The notes under the pieces: generated by a model | Database searches by the model: none | What the model was told of the DNA's origin: nothing | The model's input: only the letters and a program-made list of their open reading frames with translations | In this document: positions 36,527 through 45,243 of the stretch, one piece after another | How positions within the stretch are numbered: position 1 is the stretch's first letter | Layout of the letters: every line of letters begins with the position of its first letter | Position numbers and translations under genes: made by a program | Source: JABWCQ01 sp964530625 | GTDB lineage: Bacteria > Electryoneota > RPQS01 | Length of the DNA: 64,000 nucleotides | Direction of reading: 5' to 3' | NCBI GenBank assembly: GCA_964530625.1 | Contig: CAZHAK010000004.1 | Span: forward strand, 95,785-159,784

Positions 36527-37612
36527 ATGACGGCCAAGTTCTTCTCCTGTCTCATCGCCGCGCTCCTGAGCACGGCCGCAATTTCGCACGCAACCATCCG
36601 CTTCGTCTCCCCGAACCCCGGATCAGCGCCCTTCACCAGCATCGCTACGGCTTACAATACCGCCGTCAGTGGTGATACCATCGTCTTGGGACCCGGTACC
36701 TATACCGAATCGTTTGGCATAGCTGGCAAAAAAATTCACTTTATCGGAGCGGGCTGGGATGTTTGCACGTGGAACGGCTACGTGTCAATCTACTATGCCG
36801 GATCGACCGGAACGGTTTTCGAAGGAATTCGATTCCCCGGCGGCGGCTATTTCACGATTTATCCCTATTCCGATGTGGACTCGGTGACTGTTCGCCGCTG
36901 TAACGTAAGCGGTGCGTCCGGCTACTCTCCGCTTTATCTAAATGCGGGCAAAGTATTTGTCAGTGACTGCGTACTAAGCGCGGTCTACAACAGCTGTGCA
37001 TACATTGGAACTCTCGCCAATGGTAACGTAATCTTTAGGAACACTGTTTTCAATCTGACGACCCCGTCCACTGCATACTCTTCCATGTATGGACCCAACG
37101 GGGCCACCGTAGAAATCTACAACTGTGTATTCTTGAATTTCTCAACGATATTTAATGTCACCGGTATCCCGCAAGTCATCGGATTGAACAACATCTTCTG
37201 GGATTGGGGGGCCTCGCCGTCGTTCGGTACACTCCCCGTGGGCTCCGTGTTTGAATATTCCGCCGCCGGAAGCGACGCGCCCGCCTGGCCCGCGAACTTT
37301 ACCAACAACATCAATCTTGGCGGCAACAATCCCTTCGTTAACTATGCTACCGACTACTACGAATACGGCGTCTCAAATCTGCACTTAAACGCACTCACAG
37401 GTGGATTGATGTGTGTTGACGCGGGCTATCCAACCATTCTCGATTTGGACAGCACGGCTTCTGACCTCGGTATCTACGGCGGCCCCAAGCCGTTTGTGGA
37501 CCACGGTGTTCCCGCGTTCCCGTTTGCGGTTTCACTGAATATCGATAACCTCGTCGAAGTCGGCGACAGCGTCAATGTCGTCTCCTCGGGTCGCATTGGT
37601 CCGCGCTACTAA
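36527..37612 (+). CDS. Secreted parallel beta-helix-like protein
   Basis: The ATG at 36527 gives 361 residues and a clear signal peptide (FFSCLIAALLSTAAISHA). The start of the mature part (IRFVSPNPGSAPFTSIATAY followed by GDTIVLGPGTYTE) is the classic entry of right-handed beta-helix proteins, the fold of pectate lyases and many adhesins; repeated short strands with Asn and Gly turns continue to about residue 310. It ends VNVVSSGRIGPRY without a sorting domain. No catalytic residues are seen. The next gene starts 17 bases later and is probably co-transcribed. Confidence 0.72.
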   Translation: MTAKFFSCLIAALLSTAAISHATIRFVSPNPGSAPFTSIATAYNTAVSGDTIVLGPGTYTESFGIAGKKIHFIGAGWDVCTWNGYVSIYYAGSTGTVFEGIRFPGGGYFTIYPYSDVDSVTVRRCNVSGASGYSPLYLNAGKVFVSDCVLSAVYNSCAYIGTLANGNVIFRNTVFNLTTPSTAYSSMYGPNGATVEIYNCVFLNFSTIFNVTGIPQVIGLNNIFWDWGASPSFGTLPVGSVFEYSAAGSDAPAWPANFTNNINLGGNNPFVNYATDYYEYGVSNLHLNALTGGLMCVDAGYPTILDLDSTASDLGIYGGPKPFVDHGVPAFPFAVSLNIDNLVEVGDSVNVVSSGRIGPRY

Positions 37613-37629
37613 GCGGGGCTGCTGAACCT

Positions 37630-39309
37630 ATGAGAACTTGTCTAACATGGGCTTTGCTAGGCTTGTGGTCGGTCACGGTGTTTGGGTTGACCATCACGGA
37701 AGCAGAGTACTATTTCAACACCGATCCCGGCCCGGGAAACGGAATCAATATTCCGATTTCGCCCGGCCAGGACATCTCGATTCTAAATCTGCAGGTCTCC
37801 GCCGCGGTTTTAGACACCAATCAATCTCACGAACTGTATCTTCGTTACAAGTCAGATGAAGGGTTGTGGAGCAATGCCGAAAGCCGGAATTTCTTCCGCT
37901 TTGAGTCCATCCCGCACGGCTACGCCGGGCGCGACGTCATTGCCGCCGAATATTGGTTTGATGACGGAGCACCGACGTGGTTCGATCTGGACGACGATCC
38001 ATTCCTGATTCACACTGTGCTATTGCCGACTTCGGGGCTGCTGACCAACCGCGCACACAAACTTTCTGTTCGCTACTTTGGTTCGCACGGCCAGATCGGC
38101 TCAGTGGAATCACGCTACTTCTTTCTGCACGAACCGGATCCCGGAATCTGGATCAGCCGCGACATCACTCACGTCGAGTATCGCTTCGACAATCTGACTC
38201 CGGTCGTCGTGGACCTCGGCAACAACTTCGAAGTGGATTACTACGACTTGATTCCCGCCGCGGGACTGACTCCCAACTTGGAGCACAAGTTTACTGTCCG
38301 CTATCTCGATGAAGACGGCAAATGGAGCAATCCTGAAGCCCGCTACTTCTTTGCGATTGAATTGGAAAACGGCGGGGCCGAATATGTGGACATTACACAT
38401 GTTGAATATTCTTACGATGACGTCAATCCAGTCGTAGTGGATGTCACGGACGGTCAAACGGTAGACTACGCTGCGCTAATCGCTTCACTTGGATTGCAGC
38501 TCAATCAGTCGCATAAACTGTCCCTGCGTTTCAAGGACGTGCGCGGCTTATGGAGCAACTTTGAGTCTCGCTATGTGTTTGTTCACGAAAGTCCGAATGG
38601 CGCGCAGAACTTATTGAATATCGTTTCGCTCCAGTACTGGATTGACGGCGGCGTGCCGCTGTCCGTGGATGTTGCCGATGCGCAAAATATCTCCTTTGCG
38701 AGTCTGGTTCCGCACAACGCCGGCCCGGGGCCGCACGACTTTTATCTTCGCTATGTCAGTGAAGATGGCTTGCTCGGCAACACGGAGAAACTTCCGTTTT
38801 TCGTCTGGACAGGAGCCGGCCCCAGCGATCCCGCCTATCTTGCCGGTGCCGAATATTTTCTGAACGTTGATCCCGGCGTCGGCAACGGCGTGCAAATTGA
38901 TTTTCCGCTGGATGGCTCGTGGGACGAGGGAATTGAAGACGGTTACGCTGTTCTGACCGGTTTGCCCGTGGGCTTGCATCGCTTTGGTATCCGTTTCCGT
39001 GATGAGGTCGGCAATTGGAGTCCGACTCTTGCCGATACCTTTGTCGTCGGCCCGGTCCTGGTCATTTCCTTGTCCGGCAGCAACATCGTATTGAACTGGA
39101 GTGCGAATCCTGACAATATCCCGTTTCATATCTATCGCGCGCCCGGTGTGCAGGGTCCCTACGTGGAAATCGGAACGTCCACGGGGCTGACCTATACGGA
39201 TTTCGGCATCCTCAATACCCAGGACAGACAAACGTATCACATCACCACCACCAACAACGGAGCCTTGTCAAGGTATAGACTGCCTGCAGCCACCCGTGAG
39301 ACAAAGTAG
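37630..39309 (+). CDS. Secreted protein with tandem ~85-residue repeats and Fn3-like C-terminus
   Basis: This 559-residue protein has a signal peptide (MRTCLTWALLGLWSVTVFG) and then five to six diverged repeats of about 85-90 residues. Each starts I[TV]xxEYxx[DN] and ends H[KE]LxxR[YF]xxxxGxWSNxESRxFF (for example around residues 20-95, 105-190, 195-275, 280-365, 370-440). A last repeat resembles the first (AGAEYFLNVDPGVGNGVQI versus EAEYYFNTDPGPGNGINI). The final 90 residues look like a fibronectin type III-like domain (NIVLNWSANPDNIPFHIYRA). I do not recognise the repeat family. Probably surface or extracellular. Confidence 0.7.
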   Translation: MRTCLTWALLGLWSVTVFGLTITEAEYYFNTDPGPGNGINIPISPGQDISILNLQVSAAVLDTNQSHELYLRYKSDEGLWSNAESRNFFRFESIPHGYAGRDVIAAEYWFDDGAPTWFDLDDDPFLIHTVLLPTSGLLTNRAHKLSVRYFGSHGQIGSVESRYFFLHEPDPGIWISRDITHVEYRFDNLTPVVVDLGNNFEVDYYDLIPAAGLTPNLEHKFTVRYLDEDGKWSNPEARYFFAIELENGGAEYVDITHVEYSYDDVNPVVVDVTDGQTVDYAALIASLGLQLNQSHKLSLRFKDVRGLWSNFESRYVFVHESPNGAQNLLNIVSLQYWIDGGVPLSVDVADAQNISFASLVPHNAGPGPHDFYLRYVSEDGLLGNTEKLPFFVWTGAGPSDPAYLAGAEYFLNVDPGVGNGVQIDFPLDGSWDEGIEDGYAVLTGLPVGLHRFGIRFRDEVGNWSPTLADTFVVGPVLVISLSGSNIVLNWSANPDNIPFHIYRAPGVQGPYVEIGTSTGLTYTDFGILNTQDRQTYHITTTNNGALSRYRLPAATRETK

Positions 39310-39331
39310 TTATATCAAATGTTTGAACAAG

Positions 39332-39363
39332 AAAACGGCGGCCATTCGGTCGCCGTTTTTGTT
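39332..39363. terminator. Bidirectional terminator
   Basis: AAAACGGCGGCC, loop ATTC, GGTCGCCGTTTT: a 12-bp stem with one G-T wobble and T-run, between convergent genes. Confidence 0.8.
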
Positions 39364-39377
39364 TGAGCCATTCAGGA

Positions 39378-42300
39378 CTATCGGATCTTAAACTGCATCG
39401 GTCTCGAAAACATAGCACTTGAAGTCTCTGTCGGGATCGCCATGTCGCCACTTAACCAACTGACACCACCCGTGGCCGTCACAATGTAATAGTACTGCGC
39501 TTCGGGATCCAGCAATACTCCAAAGTCCACAAATGACGTGGCGAGCGTCGTGCCAAGGAAATTCTCCGGCACAGGTTGTATGTCTTCTGACACACTCCGA
39601 TACACATCGTATTCGGTCGCGTTAACCGCAGGACTCCATCTCAATTCAACATCTTCTCCATTGTTTGCACGGCGAATCACCAGAGAGTCAGGCGAACCAA
39701 GACCCAGCACTCCGCCGACTCTTAGCATAAAATCGGTACTGGATGTTTCATAACTTCCGTAAAGCCCGGTCGAAGATAGCGCACTGCGACCAGATGAAGA
39801 CGACGCGTTCAAAAACTTCCAGCCGCTTGTGTAGACCGGACCTAAAGAGTGTGGTCCGGCCACGACCCAGAAATCTGTTCCCGCCGGAATCGACACAAAG
39901 CTATCTATTTTTGCATTCACCCAGGCAGGATCAAACCAGTCCGCAGAGAATGGCACACAGGAATGCGCCTCGGCCACCTCGCCGCCGATTGCAGGAGGAG
40001 CGAGATACACAAAGAAATTGCAGACCGCGTCGCCGCCGCTGAATGCTGTCTTGGCATAGGCGCTGTGAAGCTCAAATTCACCCGGTGCCGTAAATCTCAC
40101 ACTCGCCCAGATGCTGTCAGTATAAGCGCTAACAGACTCTTCGTTATCATACAGAAGTGTGTCCGGCTGCGAATAATCCGTCTCATCCGTTACGTTGAGG
40201 ACATAGCTTCCGCAATCTTCAGGAAAGTATCCGCTTAAGACGAGATAATAGGTGACTCCGCCTTCAAATGTAAACAGCTGGTCAATATGCAGCGAATCAA
40301 CACAGCCGTCGTCTAAACACCCGACCCGGAAACTGTCTGTGCAACTCCCGTTGGCGCCCGCAATGTAAATCGACATGTATGTGTTCCACGATTCCGGCGA
40401 GTCACAGAGAGACAGACGCGCGGTTGTTGTGGCAAACGGAGTAAAATTGAAAAATATATCCTTCGCTGATATTCCACAATCTTCCCAATCCAATGCCGCA
40501 CAACAGTTGTTCCCACTGGCCGTGAACGGCAAACACTCTATCGTAAATCCCGGACATTGGTCGTTTTCAGGGGCACAAGTAGATGTGCCGACGCCCTGAA
40601 ATTCTCCGCCTAATGCGACGCACTCGCAAACCAAGCGTTGCTCACATACAGGCTCATTCAGCTCACTCGTATAACAGCACGCACCGGTAACGGGCGCAAC
40701 ATGCAGTGGCAGCCAAGACACGGTCGGCGAATTCGGGATTGAATCAACCGGCACGGCTTGATAATAAAGTTCGTTCCTCGTTAACGTGCCTTCGCTTAGA
40801 ATGGCCGTCCCCGCGTCATGATCCATTTCGTAAAACAAATGAACAGAGTGGACTCCTCCGGAATTTGCAACGAACTCGGCAAGGGTCGGATCACGTTCGC
40901 TCAAACTACTGCCCGCCGGAGCGTTCTGACCTCCGTCCGTCTGTGTGACATTTTTCCCGACACTCCATGTCGCACCGAAATCCGTTGACTTCGAGATGTA
41001 AACATCACCCATTGGGTACCCACTGGCGCTCCACTGATCCGGCATCGCCCGCCAATAAGAACAATACACTTCCCCTACACTCGTTGTGTCCTCCGCAAGG
41101 CTCGGCTTGCACACCGCTCGATGACGGCTCCCTGCATTGGTCCAACCACCAGGTATCGAAGATTCTCCAAAGCCCGTAGCGATGGGACTTACTTCATCAG
41201 TGCCGCTATTCCAATGCCAAATCGCGGATCTGGGAAACCTCGTGTCTTGTGTCGGTTGACCGGTTTCATTCCAATAGTGATAGCTGACAACCGTGAACGC
41301 GACATGAATATCGTCGTAACTGTCAATCAATACGGAATTGTCAATCCATGCACGCAACGTGTCGCCGTTGCAGGCTTGCCAATCTTCGTTCGGGCAATTC
41401 ACATCCGGTTCGCAAAACCCCGTTACATTGAACGGAGCCGACCAATTCAGTCCATTGTCTTCAGAGATTTGAACAAAGATATTGCTGAGTTCAGGAACTG
41501 GATTTCCGGTTAACGGATCTCGCAACAATCTATTCCATACCATAACCACACGGTCAGAGTAGGGAGAAGCAGCGATGTTCGCGCTGACTTCTGTCAACTC
41601 AGTATCTACTAGCATAAACTCAGAGGGTTGTCCATCTATCGTATCAACGGTTTGCCACTGTATGCCCGTTCCGAACCCTCCCGACCATTCACTAACACCG
41701 CGCGAATAGTAGAACGGAAGCTGCCCATCCGGTGAATTAGCAAGCGTGCTGACCATGTGCACAATACTATCGCGGCCCAGGGCGACTTTCGGCCAAATTA
41801 TGGAGAGCGAGCCAAGGCTATCGTACAGATAGTCAGGCTGAGTCGAGAGAAACCAACTCGCGCCGATCGCCCCGCTCATCGCGGCTGTCGCATGAATATT
41901 GGGATCGCTTAACTGTAACTCATGGTAAGCAGGGAAAACCCAGCCTGTTTGCTGATGAACCGCCATGCTCACATAGCCGGATCTCAAGCTCGAATCAATT
42001 TGGACTCCACCTGCAAATGTAAATGCACCTGTGCCCGGATTGAACCAATTGTAGGAGATGTGTCGCGACGAAAACGTTGAATCCGCCTTCATCCATGTCA
42101 CATGGACGCGACCGTTTTGATCAACCCCGGCCATTCGTCCTGCCGTACCATTGTGCTGTAAATCGTAGTATGTCGTGCCCGCTTCGTACAGATTGCCCAC
42201 AACGTCCAGAGCTTCGATCCGCGTGCGTGGAGTCTCAATAACCGGCAATTGCGATAAATCCTCGCTGCCATCTGCCGGCCGAAGAGTTGCCCGAACTGAC

Positions 42301-42437
42301 ATCTGATGGAGTGACTCCACTGTCTGCTGCGACGCAGGAATCCTGTCGATATTCTTCGTCGGCGTGAGCACTTCAGCAATGACTAACGCGCTAAGCATCG
42401 TGACCGTAAGACAAATGAGTACTATTTTGCTTTTCAT
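39378..42437 (-). CDS. Large secreted sialidase-fold/Fn3 protein with Cys-rich region
   Basis: The ATG at 42437 is preceded by AAGGAG and gives 1019 residues. A signal peptide (KIVLICLTVTMLSALVIAE) is followed by a BNR/sialidase-like beta-propeller (about 60-560; VSEDNGLNWSAPF-like ISEDNGLNWSAPFN, ISKSTDFGATWSVGKN), a Cys-rich block (GACCYTSELNEPVCEQ through CEC, about 590-680), another beta domain and an Fn3-like end (VELRWSPAVNATEYDVYRS). The tail ends SRPMQFKIR, without a YPNPFNP sorting domain. No sialidase catalytic set is recognisable; a surface-binding role is more likely than catalysis. Confidence 0.68.
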   Translation of the reverse strand: MKSKIVLICLTVTMLSALVIAEVLTPTKNIDRIPASQQTVESLHQMSVRATLRPADGSEDLSQLPVIETPRTRIEALDVVGNLYEAGTTYYDLQHNGTAGRMAGVDQNGRVHVTWMKADSTFSSRHISYNWFNPGTGAFTFAGGVQIDSSLRSGYVSMAVHQQTGWVFPAYHELQLSDPNIHATAAMSGAIGASWFLSTQPDYLYDSLGSLSIIWPKVALGRDSIVHMVSTLANSPDGQLPFYYSRGVSEWSGGFGTGIQWQTVDTIDGQPSEFMLVDTELTEVSANIAASPYSDRVVMVWNRLLRDPLTGNPVPELSNIFVQISEDNGLNWSAPFNVTGFCEPDVNCPNEDWQACNGDTLRAWIDNSVLIDSYDDIHVAFTVVSYHYWNETGQPTQDTRFPRSAIWHWNSGTDEVSPIATGFGESSIPGGWTNAGSRHRAVCKPSLAEDTTSVGEVYCSYWRAMPDQWSASGYPMGDVYISKSTDFGATWSVGKNVTQTDGGQNAPAGSSLSERDPTLAEFVANSGGVHSVHLFYEMDHDAGTAILSEGTLTRNELYYQAVPVDSIPNSPTVSWLPLHVAPVTGACCYTSELNEPVCEQRLVCECVALGGEFQGVGTSTCAPENDQCPGFTIECLPFTASGNNCCAALDWEDCGISAKDIFFNFTPFATTTARLSLCDSPESWNTYMSIYIAGANGSCTDSFRVGCLDDGCVDSLHIDQLFTFEGGVTYYLVLSGYFPEDCGSYVLNVTDETDYSQPDTLLYDNEESVSAYTDSIWASVRFTAPGEFELHSAYAKTAFSGGDAVCNFFVYLAPPAIGGEVAEAHSCVPFSADWFDPAWVNAKIDSFVSIPAGTDFWVVAGPHSLGPVYTSGWKFLNASSSSGRSALSSTGLYGSYETSSTDFMLRVGGVLGLGSPDSLVIRRANNGEDVELRWSPAVNATEYDVYRSVSEDIQPVPENFLGTTLATSFVDFGVLLDPEAQYYYIVTATGGVSWLSGDMAIPTETSSAMFSRPMQFKIR

Positions 42438-42611
42438 CCTTCTCCTTTTCCGAAAGACCACTTATACTGGGTCTTTTACATGATTTATCAAAACTTTGAT
42501 CTATTAATCAAGTTATCGATTTCTCACTGACGGTGCAAGGTTTCTCAGAGACAAAACAATTTTCCTGCCGCAAACGTGAGCCAATCGCTGCTATAGCGCA
42601 TCTCAAGTCAA

Positions 42612-42639
42612 TAAAAAACGGCGGCTCCACGGCCGCCGT
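42612..42639 (-). terminator. Terminator of the 42664-43044 gene
   Basis: On the minus strand ACGGCGGC, loop, GCCGCCGT then TTTTTT: an 8-bp stem and U-tract 25 bases past the stop. Confidence 0.75.
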
Positions 42640-42663
42640 CAAATGAACTGCTCTTTCAACATT

Positions 42664-43044
42664 CTACACAATTCTCACCACACCCCCCTCCCGTTCCGCT
42701 CCAAGCACTATCTTGAACTCTCCCCTTTTCTCTGGCAGAAAAGCGATGATCGTCGTGTGTCCGGCAGGAAGAAGTTCATAGAGTTCCAATTCCTCGATTT
42801 CGAAGATTTCGTCGGCCGGTTCCGAATCATAGCGGTGAATCAGCCACTGGACCGGGTGATTCCGCTTAAGCTCAACCTCCTCAGGTTCGAGCTTGCCATT
42901 CTTCAATTTGCACTCTATCTGCTGCAAAGTCCTCGCCTCTCGAGGCTTGGACGGCCTCGATTTGCCTCTAAAATAGTAAAACCAGAATACAGCCGCGACA
43001 AACGCAATCCCGGCCACCATCTTCCAAAAACTCAGCGGGTCCAC
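42664..43044 (-). CDS. Membrane-anchored cupredoxin-like protein lacking copper ligands
   Basis: This 126-residue protein has an N-terminal membrane helix (MVAGIAFVAAVFWFYYF, residues 9-25) and a cupredoxin-like domain (about 40-126; LKNGKLEPEEVELKRNHPVQWLIHRYD, ELLPAGHTTIIAFLPEKRGEF). In the copper-binding relatives (EfeO-type cupredoxin-like, often near copper ATPases) the segment after HR is followed by Cys and the end by Cys and Met; here the Cys is replaced (SEPADEIF) and the end reads GAERE. So a copper role is unlikely and a structural or sensing role more likely. A GTG start at 43044 is preceded by AGAGG at 6 bases. Confidence 0.6.
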   Translation of the reverse strand: MDPLSFWKMVAGIAFVAAVFWFYYFRGKSRPSKPREARTLQQIECKLKNGKLEPEEVELKRNHPVQWLIHRYDSEPADEIFEIEELELYELLPAGHTTIIAFLPEKRGEFKIVLGAEREGGVVRIV

Positions 43045-43262
43045 ATGGGCCTCTTATGTTTAAATTTGTAAACTAATTTATAACATTCTCTTAACAAGTC
43101 GGTTATAGGAGTAATTTGACTTTAAACTGCTTTATATCCACTTACTTTGACGGGCGGTGAGAATCCGGGAACAATCGTGAAAGCTGGGTAGTAATATAAG
43201 TGCAGCCGGTAGAATAGGGTCTTCCGTCTGCAAGCAGTCATCTAACCAAGAAGGAGTAGATC

Positions 43263-43529
43263 ATGGTAATTCTCAGCGTACAAGAGGCTGCGAAGTTTCT
43301 CGGCAAGACCCCGGCCGCTCTGCGTAACGGCTACAAGCGGTGGGGGGTTCCACACTTCAGGCTCGGCGGGCAAATTAAATTCACTCAGGAAGCATTGCAA
43401 GAATGGGTGGAAAAGGGCATGACCGTCGAAAGCAATGAGTCGGCTACGCCGGCTAAGAACGGACGCCGCGTGCGCAGGCCCGCGGTCGAAGCTAAGACAC
43501 CTTCGCACTCAGGCACTCACATTGTCTGA
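43263..43529 (+). CDS. Small helix-turn-helix protein (excisionase/MerR-like)
   Basis: An 88-residue protein whose N-terminal half is an excisionase-family HTH (MVILSVQEAAKFLGKTPAAL and GVPHFRLGGQIKFTQEALQEWVEKG), followed by a basic Arg/Lys-rich tail (ATPAKNGRRVRRPAVEAKTP). AAGGAG is 8 bases before the ATG. The family includes phage excisionases and small regulators that bind DNA via a winged helix. No integrase, att site or phage gene lies nearby, so it looks like a stand-alone regulator. A terminator hairpin follows at 43554. Confidence 0.75.
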   Translation: MVILSVQEAAKFLGKTPAALRNGYKRWGVPHFRLGGQIKFTQEALQEWVEKGMTVESNESATPAKNGRRVRRPAVEAKTPSHSGTHIV

Positions 43530-43553
43530 GTCTTGACTCAGGACCCAAGGAAG

Positions 43554-43586
43554 AGCGGGCAGCGAGCAATCGTTGCCCGCTTTCCT
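43554..43586 (+). terminator. Terminator of the HTH gene
   Basis: AGCGGGCA, inner pair CGA/TCG and loop, TGCCCGCT followed by TTC: an 8-bp outer stem 25 bases past the stop. Confidence 0.7.
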
Positions 43587-43701
43587 TTGCCGCGGCCCTG
43601 CGAAACCATGAAAAGTGACCCCATTTGGAAATGTCATTATTATTGCTTATATTAGCCTTCGAAAGGTGAGTGAAGACGATTCGCCATCACCTTTCACAGT
43701 T

Positions 43702-43800
43702 CGCGATTTCAGTTTGTGTATGCCTGTACGTTGTCTCGCAGTAGTCCCTCAGCGATTCCGAAAACAGAGTTCACGGAAGTCGATTGAGGGCTTTTTGCTC
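43702..43800 (+). promoter_or_regulatory. Conserved structured 5' leader of RRM gene 1
   Basis: This leader aligns with the leader at 44341-44441 through GCGATTTCAGTT, GTGT, CCTGT, CGT and the hairpin CCCTC-CGATTCCG ... CGGAAGTCG-GAGGG (43746-43790). In that hairpin CGA-TTCCG pairs with CGGAA-TCG around one bulged G, and the outer CCCTC pairs with GAGGG. It lies 96 bases before the start codon. A long, conserved, paired leader ahead of an RNA-binding protein gene suggests post-transcriptional control, possibly cold-responsive or autoregulatory; this is inference. A second hairpin (43824-43853) lies closer to the ribosome site. Confidence 0.65.
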
Positions 43801-43885
43801 TTCTAAAGTACTGTTTTTACAAGAGCAGTGTGTCCGATAGGACACTGCTGCAAGAAACACTGTGAGGGACACAGGAGAAATGACG

Positions 43886-44161
43886 ATGGCAACACGTCTT
43901 TATGTAGGAAACCTTCCGTTCAGCGCAACGGAAGATGAAGTTCGCACCATGTTCAGCGAATTTGGTACCGTGGAAACGGCGGAATTGGTCATGGATCGCG
44001 ACACTGGTCGCCCCCGTGGCTTCGGTTTCGTCCAGATGGACAGCGATGGCGCCGCGAATGCAATCAAGACCCTTGACGGCAAGGATATGAATGGCCGCGC
44101 GCTGAACGTGAATGAGGCCAAGGAGCGGACTGCCCGCCCCCGCCGCGAACGCAACTGGTAA
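43886..44161 (+). CDS. RRM-domain RNA-binding protein 1
   Basis: With the ATG at 43886 (AGGAG 8 bases upstream) the product has 91 residues, almost wholly a single RRM. RNP2 reads LYVGNLPF and RNP1 RGFGFVQM, both intact, with the C-terminal basic tail ERTARPRRERNW. Such short glycine-poor bacterial RRM proteins (cyanobacterial Rbp-like) bind single-stranded RNA, often in the cold. It is a close paralog of the protein at 44516 (same RNP motifs and NEAKERT versus NEARERT). The two genes are separated by a terminator, and each has its own conserved leader. Confidence 0.92.
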   Translation: MATRLYVGNLPFSATEDEVRTMFSEFGTVETAELVMDRDTGRPRGFGFVQMDSDGAANAIKTLDGKDMNGRALNVNEAKERTARPRRERNW

Positions 44162-44216
44162 ATTTGCTGCCTCTTTGTCCGCCTCGGCGGCCCGAAGAGG
44201 ATAGTACTTACAGTTA

Positions 44217-44252
44217 AAACGGGTACCGAGCAATCGGTGCCCGTTTTTTTCT
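44217..44252 (+). terminator. Terminator of RRM gene 1
   Basis: AACGGGTACCGA, loop GCAA, TCGGTGCCCGTT followed by a T-run: 12-bp stem with one G-T wobble and a perfect U-tract. Confidence 0.9.
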
Positions 44253-44340
44253 CGCTGGATTGATTTGGAGAAAATAGGAATTGTGCGTATATTTGAGTAC
44301 GTATGGTGGAACGGCCTTTGCTGCAACCATCCTCTGCAGA

Positions 44341-44441
44341 TCGATTTCAGTTAGTGTTCCTGTCCGTCGTTTCGCCGATTACGTCCCTCGTCGATTCCGA
44401 ATGCCAGTATCCACGGAAGTCGTTCGAGGGTCTTGTGCTCT
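44341..44441 (+). promoter_or_regulatory. Conserved structured 5' leader of RRM gene 2
   Basis: Counterpart of the leader at 43702-43800: TCGATTTCAGTTAGTGT, CCTGTCCGTC and the hairpin CCCTC-GT-CGATTCCG ... CGGAAGTCG-TTC-GAGGG at 44385-44430, 86 bases before the ATG. The stem arms are identical in both leaders while loops and spacers vary, which supports a real RNA structure under selection. Confidence 0.65.
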
Positions 44442-44515
44442 CATCAGTGTTCATGCGAGAACTTTAAGTTGTTTTTTCGCAGTATCTTAAGAGGGACGTA
44501 TAAGGAGAATAGACG

Positions 44516-44803
44516 ATGGCAACTCGTCTTTATGTCGGTAACCTTCCGTTCAGTGCGACGGAAGAAGAGCTGAAAGAGCTGTTCGGTGAGTTCGGTACGG
44601 TCGAAATGGTCGAAATGGTCAAGGACCGTGATACCGGCCGCCCCCGTGGGTTCGGATTTGTGCAGATGGACGCCGAAGGCGCCGCTGCGGCAATCCAAAA
44701 GCTTGATGGTCAGCAAATGGGCGGTCGCGCCCTGAGCGTCAATGAAGCTCGTGAGCGTACAGAACGCCGCCCGCCACGCCCGCGTCGCGACAACAACTGG
44801 TAA
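44516..44803 (+). CDS. RRM-domain RNA-binding protein 2
   Basis: A 95-residue single-RRM protein with RNP2 LYVGNLPF and RNP1 RGFGFVQM and a basic tail (RERTERRPPRPRRDNNW). AAGGAG is 8 bases upstream of the ATG. It is a recent duplicate of the protein at 43886, sharing most of the RRM core. The strong GC3 identity in the RNP codons suggests the copies are young or kept similar by conversion. Role as for gene 1: RNA binding, possibly cold-related. A strong terminator follows at 44823. Confidence 0.92.
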   Translation: MATRLYVGNLPFSATEEELKELFGEFGTVEMVEMVKDRDTGRPRGFGFVQMDAEGAAAAIQKLDGQQMGGRALSVNEARERTERRPPRPRRDNNW

Positions 44804-44822
44804 GCAAGCGACTTGCTTCCAC

Positions 44823-44857
44823 ACAAGACCTGCCTTTCAAGGGCAGGTCTTGTTTTT
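44823..44857. terminator. Bidirectional terminator after RRM gene 2
   Basis: ACAAGACCTGCC, loop TTTCAAG, GGCAGGTCTTGT followed by TTTT: a 12-bp perfect stem between convergent genes. Confidence 0.85.
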
Positions 44858-44883
44858 ATGCCCTTAGAACTCCGCGCGGAGAG

Positions 44884-45243
44884 CTACAAAATCTCCTCGT
44901 CCTCTTCCCGCCAGGCCGGGTCAACAATACAAAGAAATTCCAGAATCTCGGGACCCAAACAGGTGATTCGTTGAGTTGAAGAGGGAGCGATGTACACCGT
45001 GTCCCCCGGCCCGACTTCCGAAGTTTGGCCATCAAGCTCCACCCTCCCCCGGCCCGTCACGAGGTAATAGACCACCGACGTGGCCAACCGCAGCAGCAGA
45101 GAAGAATGACCGGGATCCAGACACGCGTGTGCTAATGAATAGCCGATAGCCAAAGGTTTTTTGTCCGGATGCAGCATTTCACGCAGACGAGTTTGGTCAC
45201 CCGCGACAAACTCATCGCAATCTTGTAAACGAATCACACTCAC
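44884..45243 (-). CDS. Cupin-domain protein
   Basis: This 119-residue protein is a single cupin (motif 1 region HACLDPGHSSLLLRLATSVVYYL, turn GRGRVELDG, motif 2 region VGPGDTVYIAPSSTQRI). Several metal-binding His of the standard cupin motif are missing in motif 1, so metal binding is uncertain. The start is a GTG overlapping the stop of the upstream VOC gene (GTGA), so the two are coupled. Cupins of this size include phosphomannose isomerase-like and small ligand-binding proteins. No substrate can be named. Confidence 0.7.
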   Translation of the reverse strand: MSVIRLQDCDEFVAGDQTRLREMLHPDKKPLAIGYSLAHACLDPGHSSLLLRLATSVVYYLVTGRGRVELDGQTSEVGPGDTVYIAPSSTQRITCLGPEILEFLCIVDPAWREEDEEIL

